Of a stretch of 64,000 bases of DNA, positions 6,729-13,604 are shown piece by piece. The stretch covers positions 1 through 64,000 of the forward strand of contig CAJTNN010000014.1 in assembly GCA_910577585.1 (NCBI GenBank), read 5' to 3'. A model generated the notes under the pieces. It did no database searches. It worked only from the letters and a program-made list of their open reading frames with translations, and was not told where the DNA came from. The first letter of the stretch is position 1, and each line of letters opens with the position of its first letter. The translations under genes and the position numbers were made by a program. This stretch comes from an uncultured Muribaculaceae bacterium. Lineage in GTDB: Bacteria; Bacteroidota; Bacteroidia; Bacteroidales; Muribaculaceae.

Positions 6729-7916
6729 ATGACAAAGATTGGATCTGTATTCACTCCGAAGGCCCGCCGTGCCCTGCTTCTTGGCAGCGGCGAACTGGGC
6801 AAGGAGGTAGCTCTCGAACTGATGCGTCTGGGCGTCGAGGTGATAGCCTGCGACCGTTATGCCAACGCACCTGCCATGCAGGTGGCTCACCGCAGCCATG
6901 TGCTCAATATGCTCGATGCGGCCGAACTGCGCCGTGTGATAGAACTTGAGAAACCTGACCATATCATCCCTGAAATCGAGGCCATCGCCACGCCGGTGCT
7001 TGTGGAGCTTGAGAAGGAGGGGTATCATGTTACCCCCACTGCCAATGCCGCATGGCTGACGATGAACCGTGAGGGTATACGCCGTCTGGCAGCCGAAGAG
7101 CTTGGTCTGCCCACATCGCGCTATCGCTTTGCCTCGACCCGCGAGGAGTTTGATGAGGCAGTCAAGGAGATAGGGCTCCCCTGCGTGGTGAAGCCTGTGA
7201 TGAGTTCATCGGGTCATGGTCAGAGCCTTGTGCGCCGTCCTGAAGAGATTGACGCCGCATGGCGCGAGGCCCAGGAGGGTGGCCGCGCCGGTGCGGGACG
7301 CGTGATTGTAGAGGGTTTTGTAGATTTCGATTATGAGATTACTCTGCTCACGCTGCGCAGTGTCAGCGGCACCTGCTATTGCGAGCCCGTAGGGCACATT
7401 CAGGAGAATGGCGACTATCGCTACTCATGGCAACCCCAGCCTATGTCGGCCAAGGCGCTCGAGAATGCGCGCGAGATAGCCCGCAAGATTACGGATGCTC
7501 TCGGTGGCTACGGCATATTCGGCGTGGAACTCTTCATCAAGGGCGATGAGGTGATATTCAGCGAAGTATCGCCGCGTCCGCACGACACCGGCATGGTGAC
7601 CATGATCTCGCAGGACCGCAGCGAATTCGGCCTGCATGCCCGCGCACTGCTTGGTCTGCCGGTGCCTGAGATACGCTTCTATGGCCCCTCGGCATCGCGT
7701 GCGGTGGTAGTGGAGGGTGACACCGACTGCGTGGAATTCGACAACCTCGAAGAGGTGCTTCAGGAACCCGGCACCGACATGCGCATCTTCGGCAAACCTG
7801 AGGTGCACGGACATCGCCGCATGGCAGTCATCCTTGCCACAGCCGACACCGTAGAGGAGGCCCGCGCCAAGGCTGACCGCGCCTACGCCCGCCTTGTCAC
7901 CCGCCTCGGACGCTGA
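6729..7916 (+). CDS. purT: Formate-dependent phosphoribosylglycinamide formyltransferase
   Basis: PurT uses ATP and formate to formylate GAR in step three of purine synthesis. The start at 6729 (MTKIGSVFTPKARRALLLGS) gives 395 residues, the usual length; the longer frame from 6675 adds an unlikely hydrophobic stretch. The ATP-grasp pattern is clear: LGSGELGKEV (nucleotide/GAR site), CVVKPVMSSSGHGQS, VEGFVDFDYEITLL, and the metal-binding EVSPRPHDTGMVT. A folate-dependent PurN also lies in this window (21,471-22,640), so two routes to FGAR exist. A terminator follows after 60 bases. Confidence 0.95.
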   Translation: MTKIGSVFTPKARRALLLGSGELGKEVALELMRLGVEVIACDRYANAPAMQVAHRSHVLNMLDAAELRRVIELEKPDHIIPEIEAIATPVLVELEKEGYHVTPTANAAWLTMNREGIRRLAAEELGLPTSRYRFASTREEFDEAVKEIGLPCVVKPVMSSSGHGQSLVRRPEEIDAAWREAQEGGRAGAGRVIVEGFVDFDYEITLLTLRSVSGTCYCEPVGHIQENGDYRYSWQPQPMSAKALENAREIARKITDALGGYGIFGVELFIKGDEVIFSEVSPRPHDTGMVTMISQDRSEFGLHARALLGLPVPEIRFYGPSASRAVVVEGDTDCVEFDNLEEVLQEPGTDMRIFGKPEVHGHRRMAVILATADTVEEARAKADRAYARLVTRLGR

Positions 7917-7976
7917 TTCCAGTGAGACCGCGCAGCAGCGGCCAGGCTATGGCCGTTGATGCTATGATAAAGATAT

Positions 7977-8023
7977 CGCCGCCCATGATTCCGGAAGGAG
8001 TCATGGGCGGCGTGTAGTTTTTT
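7977..8023 (+). terminator. Terminator between purT and the steroid-type operon
   Basis: CGCCGCCCATGA (7977-7988) pairs with TCATGGGCGGCG (8001-8012), followed by GTAGTTTTTTG. It terminates purT and may also stop the convergent operon. Confidence 0.85.
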
Positions 8024-8030
8024 GTAGGAT

Positions 8031-8834
8031 TCAGGGGCGCGAGATACCCTTGTCGAGAAGTCGACGCTTCACCTGCATGCGGGCCCAGGTGGGGAGAGTG
8101 CCGATGAAGAGTATCGCCAGGCGGTTGGTCAGGCCGTTGATGTACTGCTGACGCCCCTTCAGCATGCGCCGCAGAGCCTTGCGGGCGAATCGCTCCGGGC
8201 GTTCGATAGCCCCCAGGCGCAGAGCCAGGCGTTTCAGATTGTCGGGCAATCCGAAGAGGTCGGTAGCGATACCCCCCGGGCATGCCACCATCACCTTCAC
8301 CCCGTAGTCGCGCATCTCATAATGCAGCGCGCGAGAGAAGGCTCGGATATATGCCTTTGTAGATGAATACATGGCCAGCCCCGGCATCGGCATCCAGCAC
8401 GACATGCTGCTCATGTTGAGGATGTAGCCCGAGCCGCGGTTGCGGAAATATCGGGCAAAACGCAGGCTAAGCCGGGTGGCCGCCTTGACATGAAGGTCCA
8501 TGAAGGCCTCGATTTTTTCAGGCGCCGTGTCGGTGGCCGGAGCAAACGAGAATATGCCGGCGTTATTGATGAGTATATACGGGTCAAGATTCAGGTTGCC
8601 TAAATATGACCATATGCGGTCGGCTGCATCGGGATCGCACAGGTTGAGTGTCATCGGATATACCGGCACAGCATAGGTCTCCTCAATGGCAGCCGCCGCC
8701 TCATGCAGTGGCTCATCATCGATAGAGATCATCATCAGCGAGGCCCCCATCTCAGCGAGCGCCTTGCAGAACTCCAGACCTATCCCACCCGAAGCGCCGG
8801 TGACCACGGCGAGTTTTCCCTTCAGACTGCTCAT
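8031..8834 (-). CDS. Short-chain dehydrogenase, possible hydroxysteroid dehydrogenase
   Basis: A 267-residue classical SDR with the NAD(P) motif TGASGGIG (residues 13-20), NNAG (about 90), a catalytic Ser in NMSSMS and the YSSTK catalytic pair. The C-terminal stretch (LAILFIGTLPTWARMQVKRR) is amphipathic and could touch the membrane, as in 17-beta-HSD-type SDRs. The gene overlaps the upstream OYE gene by four bases (ATGA) and is the last of a three-gene operon with a 5-alpha-reductase homologue. That context favours oxidation or reduction of a steroid hydroxyl, for example at C3. Substrate and cofactor cannot be read from sequence. Confidence 0.85.
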   Translation of the reverse strand: MSSLKGKLAVVTGASGGIGLEFCKALAEMGASLMMISIDDEPLHEAAAAIEETYAVPVYPMTLNLCDPDAADRIWSYLGNLNLDPYILINNAGIFSFAPATDTAPEKIEAFMDLHVKAATRLSLRFARYFRNRGSGYILNMSSMSCWMPMPGLAMYSSTKAYIRAFSRALHYEMRDYGVKVMVACPGGIATDLFGLPDNLKRLALRLGAIERPERFARKALRRMLKGRQQYINGLTNRLAILFIGTLPTWARMQVKRRLLDKGISRP

Positions 8835-10057
8835 ATGTTGCGTCGCTTGATTTTTTCGATTTCGCGCATCACAGCGTCGGGGAGTTTCTCGTCGAGGTGC
8901 TTATGGCAAGCCATCTCTTTCGAGTACATGCGGGCGATGCAATAGTTGACATGGTCGCAACCGCATCGGTGGGAAGTGTCGGCCTTCATGCGATTGACGA
9001 AGTCGGGCTCGTTGAGCAGCGCGCGTCCCATCTGCACGAACTCGAAACCCTCATCCATCACCTTGTCGGCCCCTCTGCGGTCGATTACACCCCCCACGTA
9101 GATGAGCGGCATAGAGAGCTCGGCGCGGAATCGGCGTGCATCCTCCAGAAAGTAAAGCGGTTCGAAATGCTCGGGCTTGATCATGAAGCGTCCGGCCATG
9201 CGCACGCCATATTTCAGCCAGAGCTGCTTCATGTAGTGGGTCATGGTGAAGATGGGCATCTCGCCGCGCATCACATACATGGGCGCCTTGCTGACGAATC
9301 CCCCCGAGAGCACCATCGCATGCACTCCGTGGCTCTCGATGCGACGGGCCACAGTCAGACAGTCGTCGATATCCAGGCCCCCCTTGAAGCCATCGCGCAT
9401 GTTTGTCTTGACTATGACCCCCATGTCGGATCCGGCGGCCTTCATCACCTCGTCGAGACACATGTCCATGAAGCGCATGCGGTTGTCGAGCGAGCCTCCG
9501 AATGCATCGCGGCGGTGATTGGTGAAGGGAGAGAGGAACTGTGATATGAGATAGCCGTGTCCGGCATGCACCTCCACGCAATCGAATCCGGCATCGCGGG
9601 CAGTATTGACAGCTTCGCCGAACTCGCGTGCCAGTGTGGTGAGTTCATCGGGGCGCAGGCCGCGGCAGATGGTGGGGGAGTAGAGGTTGAAGCCGGTATT
9701 TGGAGCCACAGGGATGCCTCCGGCAGTGCGGATGTGGGTCATGTTGCCGCAGTGGCCGATCTGTATTGATGCTTTGGCACCGCGTGCGTGTATGCCATCA
9801 GTGATTTCGCGCAGCGAGGTCACGATCTCCGGTCGCAGCCAGAGCTGAGTGTCGAAGCTCAGAGCCGAGCGGCAGATTCCGGCATAGGCCAGAGTGGTCA
9901 TGCCCACTCCACCCTCGGCCACACTCCAGTGGTAGTCGCGCAGCATCGGTGTGGGGTTGTTGTCGCGCCCCATCCCCTCGAATGCAGCCGAGCGAATTGT
10001 GCGGTTGCGGAGTTCTACGGGTCCTATTTTAGCAGGGGTGAAAAGAATGTCAGACAT
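8831..10057 (-). CDS. Old Yellow Enzyme-family NADH:flavin oxidoreductase, candidate delta4-3-ketosteroid reductase
   Basis: A 408-residue FMN TIM-barrel ene-reductase. Family marks are LRNRTIRSA at the start, the substrate-anion-binding pair in EVHAGHGYLISQFLSPFTNH, FGGSLDNRMRF, and the FMN-phosphate loop YVGGVIDRRGADKVM near 330. The C-terminal CGCDHVNYCIARMY...ACH is a cysteine cluster like the Fe-S site of the larger dienoyl-CoA reductase branch, but the C-terminal FAD/NAD domain of BaiCD/BaiH is absent. It lies between a 5-alpha-reductase homologue and an SDR in one operon, so reduction of a steroid or bile-acid double bond (5-beta-reductase type) is the leading idea. Confidence 0.85.
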   Translation of the reverse strand: MSDILFTPAKIGPVELRNRTIRSAAFEGMGRDNNPTPMLRDYHWSVAEGGVGMTTLAYAGICRSALSFDTQLWLRPEIVTSLREITDGIHARGAKASIQIGHCGNMTHIRTAGGIPVAPNTGFNLYSPTICRGLRPDELTTLAREFGEAVNTARDAGFDCVEVHAGHGYLISQFLSPFTNHRRDAFGGSLDNRMRFMDMCLDEVMKAAGSDMGVIVKTNMRDGFKGGLDIDDCLTVARRIESHGVHAMVLSGGFVSKAPMYVMRGEMPIFTMTHYMKQLWLKYGVRMAGRFMIKPEHFEPLYFLEDARRFRAELSMPLIYVGGVIDRRGADKVMDEGFEFVQMGRALLNEPDFVNRMKADTSHRCGCDHVNYCIARMYSKEMACHKHLDEKLPDAVMREIEKIKRRNI

Positions 10058-10084
10058 ATATCTCTATGTGTGTGTGGAAGCAGA

Positions 10085-10882
10085 TCAGTAGATGAAAGGT
10101 ATGATATAGCGTCGGCGCAGCGAGGTGTATTCATCGCCAAACCGGTCGATATAGCGGCGGTGGGTGGCACGTGCGCGCGGAGCCAGATTTGCGAAGGTCC
10201 ATAGCGCGAACACTGCCCCCGGCCACGACCATGTCAGTATGGCAAACCCGATCCATTCGGTCAGTTCGCCGAAGTAGTTGGCCGAAGTGACATATCTGAA
10301 GAGGCCGCCGCGCGGTATATAATGCCCCGTGTCGCCCGGTCGGCGCAGCGAGCGGATGATATGGTCGGAGTGGAGGTTAATGGCCATCCCGGCAAAGAAG
10401 ATGATAGTGCCGAGAATGAAGAGGGGCGACCATAGCCACGACACCGGGTAGCCCGGATTTGCGCCATAGTCAGGCATCGGCGAGAGATAGAAGAACCATC
10501 CCCCGATCATATAAGAATTCAGCAGATTGAATATCACCCCCGAAAGGATTATAGAGAGTGGCATACGGCTCTTACCCTTGATGAGACAGGGGAAGATGAA
10601 CGATCGCTGGAAGTAATGCAGCAGGAATAGAGAGGTCATGACGCACACCGCCGGATTCTCTCTGCGCGCCGGGTCGGGGCACAAGGCCCAGAGCAGCACC
10701 ATGGCTATGAATACCGGAGCCTCCATGATGACCCAGCCGATACGGTTGTTGACCGAGGGCCCCCATTTTTTATCGAAAGTCATTCCATATCCCGGGGTGA
10801 TGCGCTGCAGGGCGATAAATACGATGCAGGCCAGCACCGACATCCCGATCAATATGGTGTAATATACATTATCAGCGAACAT
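10085..10882 (-). CDS. Steroid 5-alpha-reductase family membrane protein
   Basis: A 265-residue polytopic protein with six or seven hydrophobic segments. The C-terminal half matches the Steroid_dh domain very well: NLHSDHIIRSLRRPGDTGHY, then IPRGGLFRYVTSANYFGELT and the closing RRRYIIPFIY, which is close to the NADPH-binding region of the mammalian type 1 enzyme. The N-terminal part also keeps YGMTFDKKWGP and NNRIGWVIMEAP. Such enzymes reduce delta4-3-keto steroids to 5-alpha products with NADPH in the membrane. It is the first gene of the operon, 27 bases before the OYE gene, with a consensus -7 box upstream. Confidence 0.88.
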   Translation of the reverse strand: MFADNVYYTILIGMSVLACIVFIALQRITPGYGMTFDKKWGPSVNNRIGWVIMEAPVFIAMVLLWALCPDPARRENPAVCVMTSLFLLHYFQRSFIFPCLIKGKSRMPLSIILSGVIFNLLNSYMIGGWFFYLSPMPDYGANPGYPVSWLWSPLFILGTIIFFAGMAINLHSDHIIRSLRRPGDTGHYIPRGGLFRYVTSANYFGELTEWIGFAILTWSWPGAVFALWTFANLAPRARATHRRYIDRFGDEYTSLRRRYIIPFIY

Positions 10883-10964
10883 TTTTCAGTAGCGTTATGA
10901 GATTCCCCGTCAAAGCCCTCCGTGAAGCGGCGCCCGGCGGCAGGGCAGCATTTGCCCTGAATAT

Positions 10965-10973
10965 GCAAAATTA
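10965..10973 (-). promoter_or_regulatory. -7 promoter element of the steroid-type operon
   Basis: TAATTTTGC on the minus strand is an exact match to TAnnTTTG. CTTG about 22 bases upstream is a weak -33 box. The predicted start leaves a leader of roughly 80 bases before the ATG at 10,882. Confidence 0.5.
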
Positions 10974-11063
10974 GCAAAAAAATCTGAAGTCTGTCCAAGT
11001 ATATGGCATAAATCAGTTCATTCCGCATATAAATATGCGCACGAGATTTGGTATGGAAATGCG

Positions 11064-11098
11064 ATCCCCGGCCGGCTCACCTGGAGCCGACCGGGGAT
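11064..11098 (-). terminator. Hairpin terminator after the SusE/F-like T9SS gene
   Basis: ATCCCCGG-c-CGGCTC pairs with GAGCCG-a-CCGGGGAT around a five-base loop. It lies 50 bases past the minus-strand stop at 11,148. There is no clear T-run, so efficiency is uncertain. Confidence 0.6.
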
Positions 11099-11118
11099 AT
11101 ATTGAGTCATTTATTGTG

Positions 11119-11139
11119 CCGCGGGTTGCAAATCCGCGG
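11119..11139. repeat. CCGCGG palindrome, copy 1
   Basis: CCGCGG-gttgcaaat-CCGCGG, embedded in about 30 bases nearly identical to a copy at 13,429. It lies just behind the stop of the 631-residue T9SS cargo gene, and the second copy lies beyond that gene's other end. Confidence 0.5.
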
Positions 11140-11147
11140 TGACCGGG

Positions 11148-13043
11148 TCAGAGTATCACTTTGGCAGCCACATCGCCTACGCGCACCACATAGATGCCGG
11201 GAGCGACATAGATGATTGCCTGGTCAGAATCGCTGACGTACTGACCCAGTTTGAGACCTGCAGCAGAGTATAAAGTGATTTCATCACCCTCAGCTGTGCC
11301 GCTCACGATGATACGACCGTAAGAGACGCTGATCTTCAGCTCTGTGCCGGCAATCTCCACTACGCCGCTATCAGAGCTTACAATCTCGAGCTCACCCTTG
11401 AAGCTGATTTCAGCCTCAACGGTATTCTCACCCTCGATGAATTCGCCTACAGTGTAGAAAGTTGCATCTTCGTCAAGCGTCAGAGCCTCGCCATTGAAAG
11501 TTATTGAGCTCACCTCCCAATATTCATCAAGATTGAATCCGATTGAGGATGACTCGCCCTCCTTGACGCCCATCACGACTGTCGGACCATTGACGGTGGT
11601 AAGCTTCATGTAAGTACCTGAGGGAGTGATCGGGTCAACAGGTTTGCCCGAGTAGTCGCCGGTGCGGGTAAAGGTGAGTGTCATATTCTCGCGGTCCCAT
11701 GTGGCTGTGTAGTCACCATCGAGATTATAGAGGATATGAGTCACATCTTCAGTCAGTTCTACCGACATGTTCTCATCCGATATGGCCTCATAGCTGCCAT
11801 AGTATTTTGAGTAGCCGGTGGCTGTGACATACATTTCGCCAATGCCGCGGATAGGAATCTCTCGGCATACTGTCTGGCCATTCTCATCGGTAATGAATTG
11901 TGATGTGAAGCCGAAATCATTGAAAGTGCCCACCAGATACCATTCGGCGGTGCCTTCGGCATCTCCGGTGATTGTGAGGGTCATCGAGTTCCAGTCAAGT
12001 TTCACCACCGGGTTGGTGAGAGTCTGTATGCCATCGGCAAAGGAGATATTTTTGCTGCTTGCACCCTCGGTGAGAGTGAACGCCACACCCGGAGTGAGAG
12101 TGTCGTCATTGCCGGCGGCTCCGAGGTCGAGGTCATTGAATGTGGGTCCGCTGAGTTTGAATCCGGTGCCCAGAGTTGTGCCTCGCCATTCATAGAGTCC
12201 TTCGCCGAGGTAAGTGAGTCGGGACTCCTCGTCGGCCATCTGCCATACCTTACCATCTACATCTGTGCCGACGATATATATTTCCTGTTCCTCTACGGGG
12301 GTTACAAACTCTCCGTCGCCGGTCACGATGATAGTGCCCAGCGAAAGGTTGAGTGTCACGTGCGGATTCTTCACCACATCGGCATCAGCGATTATGATAT
12401 TCGAACCCTGGTTCTGATAGGTGAAAGATTCATACAGAAACAACATTGATCCGTCGGGCGCACCGATATTGATTCTGCCCCAAGTTCCATCGTTGATTTT
12501 GAAAGTTGAGCCGAGTTCAGTGCCGCTCCATTCGTAGACACCCGGAGCCACTTGCGAGAACTTGCAGTCTTCATTCTTCAGCTCCCATGTCAGACCATTG
12601 ACATTGTCGCCAATGATATAGTATTCAGTCTCGCCGGCATCGACTCCATCGCCTGTCACGGTGATAGTGCCGTTATTGGTGTTGAGGGTTACGACGGGAT
12701 TGATTACTTCGGTCACATCTTCGAAGTAGAGGTCCATGGCATCGCGTCCTACAGTGTAGGTGAACGGACGGTCAAGACTTATGCCGTCGTCGCCGGTGCC
12801 CCCGATGTTGTATTCATAGTCATCCCAGGTGCCATTGTTGATTTTGAACCCTGAGGCGAGCTTCGTGCCCTTCCATTCGTAGACACCCGCTTTGGAGGTG
12901 GGAGAGAATTTGGCGTCGGCTGCGCCGAGAATCCATGATGTCTCATTGACCATTTGCCCGATGATGTAGTAATCATCGGCAAGCGCGGTCGTGGCGATGC
13001 TTCCAATCAGCATGCAGGAGAGCAAGGCGGTAAGTTTTTTCAT
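11148..13043 (-). CDS. Secreted SusE/SusF-like repeat protein with T9SS sorting domain
   Basis: A 631-residue protein with a cleavable signal peptide (about 1-22). Three clear tandem units start near residues 24, 139 and 256. Each carries Y-x-I-G near its start, then a W, then a core like YEWKGTKLASGFKINNGTWD. A fourth, diverged unit begins near 366 (WYLVGTFNDFGF). These resemble the starch-binding modules of SusE/SusF outer-membrane proteins. The last 80 residues form a type A T9SS sorting domain (ITLYSAAGLKLGQYV, APGIYVVRVGDVAAKVIL). The protein is therefore probably carried over the outer membrane and displayed or released to bind glycans. No SusC or hydrolase is nearby, so the ligand is unknown. 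Confidence 0.8.
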   Translation of the reverse strand: MKKLTALLSCMLIGSIATTALADDYYIIGQMVNETSWILGAADAKFSPTSKAGVYEWKGTKLASGFKINNGTWDDYEYNIGGTGDDGISLDRPFTYTVGRDAMDLYFEDVTEVINPVVTLNTNNGTITVTGDGVDAGETEYYIIGDNVNGLTWELKNEDCKFSQVAPGVYEWSGTELGSTFKINDGTWGRINIGAPDGSMLFLYESFTYQNQGSNIIIADADVVKNPHVTLNLSLGTIIVTGDGEFVTPVEEQEIYIVGTDVDGKVWQMADEESRLTYLGEGLYEWRGTTLGTGFKLSGPTFNDLDLGAAGNDDTLTPGVAFTLTEGASSKNISFADGIQTLTNPVVKLDWNSMTLTITGDAEGTAEWYLVGTFNDFGFTSQFITDENGQTVCREIPIRGIGEMYVTATGYSKYYGSYEAISDENMSVELTEDVTHILYNLDGDYTATWDRENMTLTFTRTGDYSGKPVDPITPSGTYMKLTTVNGPTVVMGVKEGESSSIGFNLDEYWEVSSITFNGEALTLDEDATFYTVGEFIEGENTVEAEISFKGELEIVSSDSGVVEIAGTELKISVSYGRIIVSGTAEGDEITLYSAAGLKLGQYVSDSDQAIIYVAPGIYVVRVGDVAAKVIL

Positions 13044-13182
13044 GTTGTAAACTGTTAGTTGGTTTTAAGGTTAGTTGGTTAGATGCTTTTGGGGTTGCTA
13101 AGTCTTGTGGGTTGCTTAGACAGTAGGTTAGGGGTGATGAATCAGTAGTGGCGGCTACATGATTCGTAGGCAAATTTTTACT

Positions 13183-13356
13183 AAAAATTCGCGTGCCAGC
13201 CAAAAGCGCAAGTCGCTCCGGAGGAGCGGTGCGCGGTGCCGCAGGCATTTGGACTGGTCGCAAATTTACAAAAATTCGCGTGCCAGCCAAAAGCGCAAGT
13301 CGCTCCGGAGGAGCGGTGCGCGGTGCCGCAGGCATTTGGACTGGTCGCAAATTTAG
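13183..13356. repeat. Two tandem copies of an 87-bp repeat
   Basis: Unit 1 is 13183-13269 and unit 2 is 13270-13356, essentially identical. Each contains GCGTGCCAGCCAAAAGCGC, the small palindrome CGCTCCGGAGGAGCG and ends in GGTCGCAAATTTA. The spacer between 13,044 and 13,604 holds no supportable gene; apparent short open frames here only translate the repeat. Confidence 0.9.
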
Positions 13357-13428
13357 CGAAAATTTATTAGAGATGGCAATCTATCGGTATGTTATACAGC
13401 AGAGTATGATTATTGGTGGTTTGTTTTG

Positions 13429-13449
13429 CCGCGGGTTGCACACCCGCGG
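13429..13449. repeat. CCGCGG palindrome, copy 2
   Basis: CCGCGGGT-tgcac-ACCCGCGG, a perfect 8-bp inverted repeat, in a context almost identical to 11,116-11,148. A further TCCGCGGTGATTGGG follows. Probably a REP-like intergenic repeat. Confidence 0.5.
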
Positions 13450-13533
13450 TGACTGGGAAATCCGCGGTGATTGGGATTGCGGCGCCCCTCCTCCCAGGTG
13501 AGTTTGCGGTAGATTTTGGGGTAAAATGAGCGA

Positions 13534-13560
13534 GGACTCTGAATGGGATTTTCAGAGTCC
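13534..13560 (-). terminator. Hairpin after the 1,587-residue T9SS gene
   Basis: GGACTCTGAA (13534-13543) pairs with TTCAGAGTCC (13551-13560). It lies 45 bases beyond the minus-strand stop at 13,605 and lacks a strong T-run. Confidence 0.6.
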
Positions 13561-13604
13561 CCGTTATTATTTCGGGATTCCCCGGGGGAGGGGAAGCGGG
13601 GGGA

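Noticed and set aside
13183..13356. Possible CRISPR array
   Set aside because: Only two units of 87 bp in direct contact, no unique spacers and no cas genes. No CRISPR-like array is seen elsewhere in the window.
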